Assembly (NCBI RefSeq): GCF_030253575.1
Contig: NC_080557.1
Coordinates: 5,575,001 to 5,639,000 of the forward strand
Source: Rhododendron vialii
Taxonomy: Eukaryota > Streptophyta > Magnoliopsida > Ericales > Ericaceae
Length of the DNA stretch: 64,000 nt
Reading direction: 5' to 3'
Shown piece by piece: positions 19,903 to 30,946 of the stretch (its first letter is position 1; each line of letters begins with the position of its first letter). The position numbers were made by a program, and so were the translations under genes. The notes under the pieces were generated by a model. That model ran no database searches. It was given only the letters and a program-made list of their open reading frames with translations, and had not been told where the DNA came from.

Positions 19903-22073
19903 TGCTTAGCTTCCAAAAACCTCGCCTTCAAATATAAGGTTGGAAAACCCCAAGCATAGGGCTAGATCATCGGTAGCATAATAAACCGATAAGACCGGGA
20001 TCGTACTACGGGGAATTCGCAAGATAGCTTAATCGGATTGTAGGTTAAAAAGGTAGAATGCAGCGTTCAAGACAGCCAACTTGGTGATGCTTTGAAACGA
20101 TGAAAATTGCCAAGGAAAAAGACTAGGAAAATGCTTAATTAACTTAAAAGAGGCAAGTCTAGGGATTTTCTAACCCTTGACAAAGGATGTTACCGGTTCT
20201 CAATTTAACTCAGGCGAGAGTCACGACCTCGTGCTCACGCCCGGAGAATTTAACTTTAATGACTACGTTTAATGAAAGATGTGATTCAACAGAGGCGAAC
20301 CAACTTGTGCGAACCAACTTGTTTGACAAATTTATCGAACACATAGGAGGCCACGAGCCCTCGGTGAGCCGCTTGCCAAGACCGCTTGACAAACGCCTTA
20401 CCAAGTAGTTAACACCCTTTGCTTAGACCAAAAATGCAAGTTAAGCTCTATTCCGTAAATCATGCTTTTAAGCCCTGAAATTCGAGAACCAAATAACAAC
20501 CTAAGACCTCGAGAAAGATTATCCCGAGACTTAGCTAATCGACTACTCACACATTCTTAAAGCATGAACCAAAGTATAAAAACAAGACATAAGTTTTAAC
20601 CGACAAAAACGAAAATAAACTTGATTTAATAAAAGATCTAGTCCATACAAACAACTTTAATAAACAAGAAATTAACAAACGAGAATTACTTACTTGGGTT
20701 CTAAGAGATTACACTATGAAAAGCTTCAAAAGCATTAATGGAGTCTAGGAACAAAAGGTGTAATGAGCTAGCTAGTAAAGAGGAAGAGAGGGTGAGCTAT
20801 TTATACAAAATGGCACTCTCTCTCCTCAAAATATCCAGAAAACATCCAAAAAGTGAAAACATGCCACTAATGGAAAATTGAAATCTGTCAAAAAGTAGGT
20901 CGGTGAGACTCCCGTATCGATACTCTATGACCTCTGTTCTAAATGGCGGCCGCCAAGGCCGCCTAGGCGCCGCCTAGGCGCTTGGAGGTACCCTGCCACC
21001 ACGCCAATACCCCTTGGCGTTTGATTTGGAGCCCAGGGAGGTTTGGCGGTGTTTGGCGGCCGCCTAGGCGGCCTTGGCGGTCTTGGCGGCCATGGCGGTC
21101 TCGGCGATTTGGCGCCCAGGGAGGTTTGGCGGCCGCCTAGGCGGCCTTGGCGGTCTTGGCGGCGGCCTTGGCGGGTCTTGGTGGCATCATCGACGTCTTT
21201 GGAGGCCTTTGGCGGCCTAAAATGTATAGTATTAAACTAATGTAGATCAAGTTTTGGAAGGGTATGGAGGAGAAGAGTTAAAGAAAGAAGATGAACTTTT
21301 AACTTGGCATTAGGGATCTCCGATCTCGTTTATTTCTACTTATTGTCTTATTCAACTTATTTGCTAGTTGCTACTACTTAATTTCATTTGGGTTTGTACA
21401 TTAAACTTTGCATTATGGTTATGTAGAACTTTGAACTTGTAATATGGATACATAGAATATAGTTTGATTGGATAATGGTTTGTTAAAAAAAAAAAAAAAA
21501 AACGCCGAATTGCTTGGCGGCGCCTAGGCGGCTTGGCGCTTGGAGGTGGGTCTCCGCCCTACTAGCGCCAAGCGCCATTTAGAACATTGTCTATGACCGT
21601 ATCGATACCGAACAATCTTGCTCTGCATTCCAAGTTTTCCCGTAGAAGGCCCGTATCGATACTCCAATATCCGTATCGATACGGGTATCAGCGTATCGAT
21701 ACGGTAAAAGCTGGACTTCTCTCTGTTTTAATGAAGTATCGATACTCTGATTTCCGTATCGATACGGTTATGGTTGCTGGCAGATCAAGTTCTCAAGCCA
21801 TGTTTTGCCACCCGACGGTCCATGGCATGCTCTGGCTTCTACGGTTCTTCACCTTCGAACCCCGATGGCTGAATTCTTCAAGGCCTCGCCTACTCACTTG
21901 CCCTCAAGGGTTGTTCAAAACACCCAGATAAGCCCTCTTATTTGCGTATTATCTGAAAATCTCAACGAAAAACCTTACGCGCAAAATCACTAAATACGGT
22001 AAATATACCAAGAACAAGCGACAAAACAACGGGACTAGAAGCACCAAAAATCTACAATATTAGGTGCTTATCA
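19903..22073 (-). mobile_element. Second LTR (family B), probably solo, inside LTR A
   Basis: The insertion begins TGCTTAGC, ends TGCTTATCA, and is flanked by GAGCA on both sides (19898-19902 and 22074-22078). TG...CA termini and a 5-bp duplication fit a solo LTR; read on the minus strand it opens TGATAAGCACC, a common plant gypsy LTR start. Without its own 657-bp insertion the LTR is about 1.5 kb. It contains seven copies of the palindrome GTATCGATAC. No gag or pol sequence is present. Confidence 0.78.
20933..21589. mobile_element. GC-rich MULE-like non-autonomous element, 9-bp TSD
   Basis: Ends TCTGTTCTAAATGGCGGC and GCGCCATTTAGAACATTG are inverted, and TCTATGACC flanks both sides (20924-20932 and 21590-21598). 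A 9-bp duplication is typical of Mutator-like elements. Both ends hold clusters of CCTAGGCGG/GGCGGCC words giving GC-rich, self-complementary subterminal regions; the middle is AT-rich and ends with a long A run. A 65-codon Gly/Arg/Trp-rich frame at 21043 is repeat sequence, not a gene. Confidence 0.8.
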
Positions 22074-23526
22074 GAGCACAGCTAGCCTGGGTTGTGACAC
22101 AAGCACAATACCTCCCTTATGACCCATCCCGACATCCGAGAGCCGATCACCACCATGCCGTACCTAGGGTTCATAAATCAATACTTTTAACAAATCACCA
22201 CCAATCATCCATCAACAATACATCACCACGGGTTCCAGGCCCGAAATAAAATCATAGCCTCTCACTTTATTCTTTTCTTTTCTGTTATTCCTATTTCAAT
22301 GTCTAATATATTAAATCTGCACATCACAATAAACCCTGAGAATCTATTTGTCTATTCTACCAGTACAACAACATATCATGTAGTCCAACATTTTTAGAAA
22401 ACATACTAACTGGCTAACAACAATTAATTTTGCAATAATAACAAATCATGTGATAGAACTAAAATTGCAAATAAAATTAATTATTTGACATAACTAGTCA
22501 TGTGAAATCTATCACATGATAAATTTATATAAGCGATAAAATTTTATTTACGATACAACCAATCAAGCGATAAGATCATTTATGCGAGACCATAATTCGT
22601 ACGATAAAATTTATTTGGCTGTAGAACTAATCATGCCATATAAATAATTATGTGAATACAATTAATCATGGCACAAAAATAATCATGCGATGCAAATAAG
22701 GATGTGATTAAATTTATTTCGAACTGGAAACTAATTAACTTTGGGGCCCAATATACTAGATTTAATAACCTAGAGTGGATTTCCAAGTTAAGAAAACTTG
22801 AAGGGTCAAACTGTAATTATTCTAAAACATTTCAATATTTCCAGCCGCTGCCTTTCTTTCTTTCTTTTTTTTTTTTTAAAAAAACAAAACAGAGGCAGTG
22901 TTCGAACAAAGTGGCCTTCTGGCCCGGATTCGACCGGCGCGGTCGGGTCCGAATACAATCACACGCAACGCTAAAAAAATCAATATAGAGCATGATATAT
23001 ACTTAGAGAGATGAGTTCTGAACTACCTCTCATCCGGTGAAACGAATTTGTTGAAGAGATTTTGGTTGCGGGTCGGAGTGACGGTGGAGTTGCTCGGCTG
23101 GTGGTAGTGAGCTCCGGTTGTGACGGCGTTCCGGTTGGTAAGGAGTGGAGCTTGGGGTGGTGATGGAGGTAGTGGGCCGGTTGGTGCTCGGTGGTCTACG
23201 GTGGTGGAGATAACCGGTGGTGAAAATGGAGAAAGGAGGAGGAGTTACTGGGTGGAGAGAAATAGAGGAGGTGTTGGCCGGTTGGTGATGGAGGAGAAGC
23301 AAGGTAAAGCTTTTCTTGGTATATTTTTTATTTTTCACGATTTTTTTTTGAACTTTTCGTCGTAATTTTTTGAAATTAATCATATGACTTGACAAGAGGA
23401 ATAAAAAAAGTATAAAAATATAGACCAATGTTGAAAAAAGTTCATACAAGGCAACATTTTTGACAAAAAGACAGCTATTTGATATTTTTTCTCTTTTAGT
23501 GAGTTTTTTTTTTCCTTTTGGTAATA

Positions 23527-23585
23527 CACCCTTCGTTTTATTTTTAATGTCCCCTATGAAAATCCGTCCATTTTCAACCCCCAAA

Positions 23586-23616
<31 letters not shown>

Positions 23617-23790
23617 TATATTTCTATATATAATTTTTTTATATTTTTTGCACCAAATTAAAGTCCTCATTGAATACTTTAATTTGGTGTAAAAATTAAA
23701 ATAATAATATATACATAAATATATATTTTTTGGGTTTGAAAATGCATGGCTTCTTGTAGGAGATATTTAAAATGGGACGGAGAGAGTAAT
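23527..23790. mobile_element. Degenerate Stowaway-like MITE
   Basis: TACACCCTTCGTTTTATTTTTAATGTC at the left matches the inverse of ATATTTAAAATGGGACGGAGAGAGTA at the right. The arms with 'gcaccaaattaaag' and 'ctttaatttggtg' form the centre of the foldback. An (AC)12 microsatellite lies inside (about 23588-23611). Confidence 0.65.
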
Positions 23791-24079
23791 TTCTTACTTT
23801 TTAGACTCTTCTCGTCGAGATGGATAATTAATCAAAAATATGATGTGTATTTAACAAAAACTTTATAAAAGACGAACAAAACACATAAAATGAAAAATAA
23901 AATAAAATAAAACAAGAATGGATCCTATAAAGTCCCCGATTGGAAAGCGTTTCTTATTGTTTCTTATTTGCCATATTAGCCCCAAATCATATAGTATCAT
24001 ACACACAGAATATACAACTAATAAGTATGTTTTCTTGAGAGGTAGACTAAAAATGAACGGCTCCTTGCAATTGGGCCCT

Positions 24080-24388
24080 TGCAATAACGGGCTGTGGGTG
24101 GCGACAGTTTGGAAGTCGAAACTAATGCCAAGGAAATGGTTAATATTCTCAAAGCTCCCTGATCTTCATAATCATATGCTCAGGAATATTATTTGTGACT
24201 GCAGGTTTATGTTGAGGGAGCCGCAAACTGAAGTCAAGCATGTCTTCCGAGAGGTAAATCAGTGTGCGGATGCAGTAGGGAAAGCTAATTTCAATTGTAA
24301 TAGCTTTACTACCACTCCTAATTGTATACTAAAGCATCTTCTTGATGATGATAACGCGGTGTCATACATTAGAACCTTGTTTATTTAA
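24080..24388 (+). pseudogene. RNase H (RVT_3-type) fragment of a retroelement
   Basis: The frame ending at 24388 reads IICDCRFMLREPQTEVKHVF, then REVNQCADAVGKANFNC and, near the stop, ILKHLLDDDNAVSYIRTLFI. The pattern I-x-DC...HV-x-RE-x-N-x-xAD...ll-x-D is the C-terminal half of plant retroelement RNase H (RVT_3). The N-terminal active-site part is missing, and the frame upstream of about 24080 is unrelated. It is a decayed LINE or retroelement remnant. Confidence 0.6.
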
Positions 24389-24425
24389 TTTTATCGAGTA
24401 CCAGTCTAATAAAAAATAGAGTGGT

Positions 24426-24522
24426 GCTATTTGCACCGATGACCCGGCCGTCCGGTGGCCAGAGACGGCCGCGCGCGGCGGTCGGTACCGTTTCCCTACA
24501 TTTTCATCGGTGCAAATAGGAT
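24426..24522. mobile_element. GC-rich foldback MITE
   Basis: GCTATTTGCACCGATGA at the left is inverted as TCATCGGTGCAAATAGG at the right, around a GGCCGTCCGG...GGCCGCGCGC centre. It is about 97 bp and non-coding. Confidence 0.7.
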
Positions 24523-25009
24523 TTCTGTAAAAAATAATGAACGGTTTGTATATAGAGATGAATTGGATTCGGATTTGAATTCAGATCGAATTCAAATTTT
24601 GTCAACGGCTTTGCCTTGTGGGTAGCGCATAATTTCTTAATAAGAGTTTTTACTCATACTCTCAATTATCGCTCTATGCTCTCATTTTCAATTTGTGCTA
24701 TTGTGAAGTTTAATTGAGATTCTTTCAAAAGACGTTTTCACATCCACGCTGCTATTACTGCTTTTGCTCGACTAACGTACTTAACACTTAATTAGGAGTA
24801 CGACACTCACTTTTGACGATCATTGTCGGGTTGTGGCTATATGCGTAAAGAGTTAAGGATTGTTTTTTTCCCTCTAGTACTAGTCGGTTCTAATCTACGA
24901 TTCTTAAAATATATCATTTGTCTTGACCAGAGAAGTTTATAAAGTTAAAAATTAAAATTAAAATATAAAAAAATTAATAAAGGAAATAATAAAGTCAAAA
25001 CAATATATT

Positions 25010-25520
25010 GTTCTGGGTTCTTATTTCCCTTATGATTTCTTTTTTTTCAAGTTTTAGTTCATATTTTCTTTGCTTTTTTTATTTCTTTCAATTTGAAAAT
25101 TCATTTATTTTTTTTGAAACTTAAAAGATTGAATTACAACGGAATAAACCAACTTACAAAATAGACTTCGCTCCCGCTATGAATCATTGGTGTGCGCTTG
25201 TGCTCTCAATCCTTATACTTACAATTTTAGTTGCTTAGGAGGTAAGATGGTTCACATTTGCACTCGCACGCTCTCACCTGCACCCGCACACGTATTAGGT
25301 AGCGGGAGAGTTAGTTAGTCCAAAGAGGATCCAGAAACTGTCCATAACTTTAAACCCTAAACGTCTTTGACGAGACCCGAACCTTGACCTTCTTTGTGGG
25401 AGAACCAGAAGATAATCATTGGACTACAAATCTAGTTTGAACCAAAATACCAAGTCCATTAGGTGGCAAGTCTGGTTTGAACCCAAATACCAAGTCAAGT
25501 CAACTCCAATGTCTTTTCCT
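25010..25520. repeat. Upstream part of the permease-gene duplication
   Basis: Phrases here (TTTCTTTCAATTTGAAAA, CAACGGAATAAACCAACT, GGTGGCAAGTCTGGTTTGAA) recur at 29795-30720, upstream of the intact permease gene. The duplicated segment therefore reaches well beyond the coding part. The remainder of 24530-25940 shows no gene I can support. Confidence 0.5.
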
Positions 25521-25939
25521 TGGGATTGGATCCTGTCCATAATGTAATAATCAAAATTAAAAAACTAATAAAAGTTATAATATCACCTTTTGATTATTCG
25601 TTTAGAAATTATTAAAGTTAGAAATGTCAAGTTTTACAATATTTATTTTTTGCCCATAGTTAAAATGAGTTGGCAAAAATTCAAATCTAACGGTCAGTTT
25701 TTTTCTTCTTAATCTAATGATTTATATTGAATGACATTCTAGTAAAATAATTGAAAGTGAATAGCATTTTTTCAAATCCATAAAGTGATTAATATATTGT
25801 TAAATGCACAACCACTTATCAAAATGGAGAATGAGTTTCACCCACCAATAAAATATTTACTTTATCGAGGCTGAGTTTTACTTTCCTACGATGATTGTAC
25901 TTGATTGAGAAGATATGAGATCCAATAAATTTGGTAATT

Positions 25940-26640
25940 AGCAAAAAGTTGTTAGTTTTAACAATCCAATTTTTTTTTTCAACGACTAGATTTTATCCCT
26001 TTCTCTCTCTCTCTCTAACCCTAGCCGTCACACCTCTTTGTTTCTCCGTCGGCCTTGGCTTCAGATCGGAATATCTTTTCCCCACCTTTCATCATTCTCA
26101 CCCTCATCTTCCTCTCATGTCTCCCAAAGCCTTGGCCTTCCCGATTCCTCTATTGCTGGACCTCCTCTATCATATTTGTCATTCACCGATGACTCGTCTC
26201 TAGTGGTACGGTTCACATGTGCGACTGTGGGGTGCAGAGCTTTTGTGCATCATTGGGTCGTCGGAGTAAGAGATCTATCATCTATGTTGGTGGATGATGA
26301 TGGCGAGTTTTTTTTTTTTCATTCTCTTGTTGGTTTGGAATCCTTTGCTTATTTCTCTTCCTTTTGCAGACGTTTTCTCTTCGGTTTCTTGCCATGAGTT
26401 TTTCTCCCGATTAGGTTTCTCCCAATTGGCTTGTTTCTTGTTTCTGCAGAAAAAGGTTTAGTTGGTTTGGGGTATAATCTGTGGGATAAATATCTGCCGT
26501 CGTGGTTACTTGATCATTTGTCTAATGACGAGTTTTGCAGCTTGATGTACTCTTTGGTTGAAGTTATAATATCATCTGATATCGGTTGGCAAAAAAAAAA
26601 ATTGCCAAAATAGTGATTTGTTTAGAGGTTGCCAAGTTTG
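25940..26640 (+). other. Unidentified transcript-like segment
   Basis: The segment starts after AAAAGTTGTTAGTTTTAACAATC and ends near TTGCTAACTTTAGCAACTTTT, which are imperfect inverses. Between them is a 5'UTR-like stretch (a CTCTCTCTCTCTCT run, then AACCCTAGCC) followed by Ser/Pro/Leu-rich frames without a recognised domain. It may be a non-autonomous transposon with captured host sequence, or a decayed gene. I do not recognise any protein in it. Confidence 0.25.
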
Positions 26641-26751
26641 ATTATTACAATGTGAGCACTTTTTTGAGCAAACATTGCTAACTTTAGCAACTTTTAATTT
26701 TCGATTATTACATTGTGGATGCTCCAACCCTTACCTTGTATTTCATTCGTT

Positions 26752-27002
26752 CCATATTGAGAGTTCATAACGAAAAGTCGTGTTATTTTTCAAATAAAAA
26801 AAATCAACTACTTTCTTGTATAATTTTTTGAATTTTTTCGCACCAAATTGAAGTACTAATCAAGATCTTTAATACGGTGCACAAAAATTCAAAAATACGG
26901 TGCTCAAAAATTTAAAAAATTATACACGAAAATAGTTGATTTTTTTTATTTAAAAAATGGCAAAGAGAAAGAGTAAGACTCTCAATATAGGACGGAGAGA
27001 GT
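26752..27002. mobile_element. Degenerate Stowaway-like foldback
   Basis: ATCAACTACTTTCTTGTATAATTTTTTGAATTTTTTCGCACC pairs with the inverted AATTTAAAAAATTATACACGAAAATAGTTGAT, and the right end keeps AGGACGGAGAGAGTG. The left terminus has drifted. It is non-coding. Confidence 0.6.
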
Positions 27003-27003
27003 G

Positions 27004-27290
27004 AAAATTTACAGGAAGGTTGTCCTAATCAAAATCTGACGGAGCCAAACCCAACGGCTCATGTCCCAAATCTCTCCCATCTCCCCTGGACCTTCTTCCT
27101 CTGTAGCTTCACCAGTTTACACAAGCAATTTGGAATCAATGCTTTCCAAGAAAGCAATTGGGTCCAATTACAGCCGAGTAATGGATTCCAAAACCCTAAC
27201 CCTAGCTCCACCAACCCCACCGCTACCAGTACCACAACCACCACCAGGCCTCGCCCTCTTCCCATCCCTCAAACCCCCCAAAAAAATCAT
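27004..27290 (+). pseudogene. Truncated 5' copy of the glycerol-3-phosphate-permease-like gene
   Basis: About 280 bp match the 5' end of the gene at 30947. The match covers the leader (GTTGTCCTAATCAAAATCTGAC, CTCCCCTGGACCTTCTTCCTCTG) and the first codons ([31 protein letters not shown]). Similarity stops right after the KPP codons, before any membrane segment, and an LTR is inserted 48 bp later. The copy cannot make a transporter. It keeps promoter-proximal sequence, so it could still be transcribed. Confidence 0.88.
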
Positions 27291-27337
27291 CCTTAATCCT
27301 AGTTGGGGGCAAGACCACATCAATTCTATTGCGCGTT

Positions 27338-29616
27338 TGTAAAGACCCGGCATTTTTAATAAATAATAATAATTTTCAAAACAAAAAAAAAATATTTTGC
27401 TCATTATTTTATTTAATGCGAAAAATTATTTATGTCGTCACGCCGATTTTATTTCTATAATCAACCGTGTGCGTATGTATCCGGCAAGTGATTTTTCGAG
27501 TGTGTGCGTGAGTTGTTCCGGACCAAACCCTTCCCCATTTCTTATCATTTCGGCTGAGCTAAGAAGGAAGCAAAATCCCATGTTTTACTCCTTAAACTCC
27601 TCTCATCTCAACAACACATAATTGTCCATAGGATTATATCCCTCATGCAAAAACCAATCCCATTTTAATATCACACCATCTTTCCTTTCCTTCCTTTTCA
27701 TTCCCAGCTAACACGAGAGAGAGAGAGAGAGAGAAGGCAGCCTCCATCACCACCATTTCTCATCACCTCACCAACCGGTCACCATCTCCATCTCCAGCCG
27801 TACATCACCACCGGAAACTCCTTCTCCTCCTTCTTACCAACCGGCCACCATCACCTTCCCCTTCCAGCCGCGAACCACCACCTCCCTCGGCTCCTCCTCC
27901 TCCGTAGCAGCCACCACCCCCACCGGACCCACCTCCACAAGCCGGGTCACCATCACCCCGTAGCTCCACCGCCACGTACCGAACTCCGTCGCCGCTCCGA
28001 ACCTCTCCGTAAATCGTTTCACCGACGAGAGGTAGTCCGAACTCACCTCCCTAAATATATTCTATGTTCCGTATTGATTGTTTCGTGTTTTGGTATGAAA
28101 ATAATCGAACCCAACGCCGCCGATCGTGACCCGACCGAAACCACTGGATTTTTCCGAAATCCCTGGCCGCTGCCTCCGTTGACCGTGGCTACTGTTTTTG
28201 TTATATAAAAATTGTTTTAGATTAATTACAGTTTGATCCCTCAAGTTTTTTTTAGCTTATAAATCCAACCCCTGAGTCTTAAAGGCTAATACTATAAACC
28301 CCAAGTTAACTAGTTTTGGTTAAATCCTAGTTTTTATTGTGATATCCTGAATTATTTTAGTACCGACAATACTCCACGACGATTAAGAAGAAATGTAGAC
28401 TTTAGTTTTGACAAAGAAAAGAGAAAATAAAGGAACCGCTTAAATTATTTTTCTCACAATATAAATTTTATCTCATGATTATTTTTATGGCAATATTAGT
28501 TGTATCGCATGATTATTTTATGGCATTGTTGTGGCATCACATGATTATTCTTTTTGGCATTGTTAGTTGTATCGCTAGATTATTTCTGTGGCATGATTAA
28601 TTCTATAGCGAAATAAATTTTATCGCTCGATTGAACATTATTAGCATGTTAGCCTGTATCATGATAATGTTGAATTTGTGAAATGTTATTGTACTGATAG
28701 ATTGGACAAATAGGTTCCGGGGTTGGTTCCGATGTACGGATTTAACATATTAGACGTGAAAGTAGGTTTAATGGATAATGTGAGAGGATGTGATTTTGGA
28801 TTCCGGGCAATCCTGGTTTGGAACCCGTGGTGTTGTATTATTGATGAATGATGGGTGGTGATTTGTTGAAAGTATGGATTTACGAACCCTGGGTACGGCA
28901 TGGTGGTGATCGGCTCTCGGACGTTTGGGACGGGACATAAGGGTGGTATTGTGCTTGTGTCACAAACCGGGACAGAGTGTGCTCGCGTGCGCACCCGGGA
29001 AGTTTTATCCGAACTTATGGTCACGGATGGGATACCGGGTATATAACTTAGGTATTTTTCATCCGGATCTGGAAAAGGGGAGTCGGATCACATTAGTGCC
29101 TTACGCCGGAGGTTATGGGTAGGAACGGATCTGTGGATAAGATCCGAGATTTCACTTAGGTTAAAGAATAGTAATGAAATAATGGATTTGTTCTCTTTTG
29201 ATGTTATTCTTATTGCATTCCTGTTATATATCTTGTTGCTTGTAAGTTATGGGTTCGGGTGGGTTTTGGCTATTGAGCGTCATCGCTCACGGTATTATGT
29301 TGCCCTGGTAACTCGAACGCCAGGTACCAAAGATGGAACAGAAGTGTCGTACGATTCGGAAGAGTTCAATCCTATCGAGGAAGAAGCTGAAAACCTTGGT
29401 TCCCGTGCGCTTAGTCGCTCTGATTAATTTAAGTCGATTTTATTTTGGAAGCTTCTAAGTTTATTTGAAAATTGTAATATGTTGATTTATTCAAAACGGT
29501 TGTGATATAATGACATTTGCTTTTGAAATAGTGACGCAGTAAATCTTTGAATTTCTTTTGTGGAAATAATCTTTTCATTATTATTTTTAATGTCTCCGAA
29601 TTTTTGGGGCGTTACA
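27338..29616 (+). mobile_element. Solo LTR (family A), 5-bp TSD GCGTT
   Basis: The LTR starts TGTAAAGACCCGG and ends GGGGCGTTACA, with GCGTT at 27333-27337 and 29617-29621. TG...CA ends with an exact 5-bp duplication and no internal retroviral genes mark a solo LTR left by recombination. It is 2279 bp long. It contains degenerate repeats of 'atcgcatgattattttatggca' at 28450-28640 and a (GA)n stretch near 27715. The short frames inside (for example 29182-29427) are LTR sequence. It shares its sequence with the inverted LTR at 19203. Confidence 0.92.
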
Positions 29617-30946
29617 GCGTTGGGTAAGCTACGGTGTTTACTGGAAAAATTCAAAAGATAATACATTAAAATTGATGAAAGAAGTTTATTAAGGAGGGGA
29701 ATAAAGTTAGAACAAACAGATTTTTTTGGAATCATGTTTTTAATTTTTAATTTTGTTTTCAAAATATTGCATAGTTTTTAAATAAATTTTTTGATTTCTT
29801 TCCAATTGAAAAATCGTTATTTTGATTAAATATACAAAAATACTCAATCACAACGAAATAAATCAACTCGAAAATAGAGATGGAACAAGGTGTCGAACGC
29901 CGAGAATTCATGGATCCAGTTAGGAAAGAAATTTGGAGGAAAGATCCTCATTAGGATAAATTATTCGATGTCAGGTGGTATTGCCACATGGTTTAGTTCA
30001 AACTAAAGTTGTGGTGTTCTGCCAAGACAAGTGTGCAAGCCTTACTCCTATGTGTACTGACTAATTAATCCAAGGTGTTCTTAATTTGAACACCCGAAGT
30101 AGTCAATCGATTTGGGTCGAACTGTTCTATTTGGTTTGATTTTCACGGTTCAGTTGTCAGATTATAGTTCTAAAAAAAGAACAGATAGTTTTGGGTCAAT
30201 TATTGATTCTCAACTTTAAAATCACAGTTAAAATCGAGCTAAACTGTTTAGCATCAATACACACGTAGTCAAATGTAATTATGTATTTTCATTTGGTAAG
30301 TTAATTTTTTTGTAGGGGATACCGTATTAATATTTTTGTTATCTACGAGGACAATTGAACAAGTTTGTACTGTGTACACATCCCCTGTCCCTTTTTCAGG
30401 TGGTGTTGGTGCATACATCTTTAATGAAAATAATTATTTTGATATTCCTTTTTTGTTTTTGAAAAAAGTTTTAGAATATACTAATCGGGTAGAATCAGAA
30501 CCTACCTAAAATCACACGATATCACTGTTTGATTTTGGTTAGGCTCGGCATAAATAATACATTATATTTTAGTTCTCAATTTTCAAGAACCATTTGGAAT
30601 GATATGGTTCCTAAACTGGTAAAGAATCGCACAAATTCTGACCGTGCGGAATGAAGAATATCTCTCCCTGATTCCCGAGTCCTGACCTTGATTCGGTCCA
30701 TTGAGGTGGCAGTCTGGTTTGAAGCTTTTGTTACCAAGTAAAAGTCCATTATGTGTTTTCCTTAACTTGTACGAAAAATTTACAGACCAATATTGGAGTA
30801 GCAATGTTGTCCTAATCAAAATCTGACAGAGCAAAACCCGACGGCTCCCATCTCCCCTGGACCTTCTTCCTCTGTAGCTCACCAGTTTCAACAATTTGGA
30901 TTCAATGCTTTCCAAGAACGCAATTGTATCCAATTACAGCCGAGTA

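Larger units (their letters stand above)
19203..23300 (-). mobile_element. LTR (family A), minus orientation, carrying nested insertions
   Basis: TGTAACGCCCTAAAAATTCGGAGA at 19203 is the inverse of the end of the solo LTR at 27338-29616. Matches then continue in inverted order: a TCTTATCCACAGATCCGTTCCTACCC phrase near 19740, a TGTGACACAAGCACAATACC phrase near 22090, a GTCTAATATATTAAATC phrase near 22300, and the ACCGGTGG-rich coding-like part near 23200. The match is broken by the 2.17-kb insertion at 19903-22073. The far terminus (inverse of TGTAAAGACCCGG) is absent, so the LTR is truncated near 23300. A G/C-rich frame at 23030-23617 lies within LTR sequence and is not a gene. Confidence 0.8.

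Noticed and set aside
23030-23617. 195-codon minus-strand frame rich in Thr, Pro and Ser
   Set aside because: It lies in LTR A sequence, a MITE and an (AC)n run. The Cys-Val start is a translated microsatellite.
29182-29427. 81-codon frame with a hydrophobic start
   Set aside because: It is inside the solo LTR, and the inverted copy at 19203 does not preserve it as a protein.
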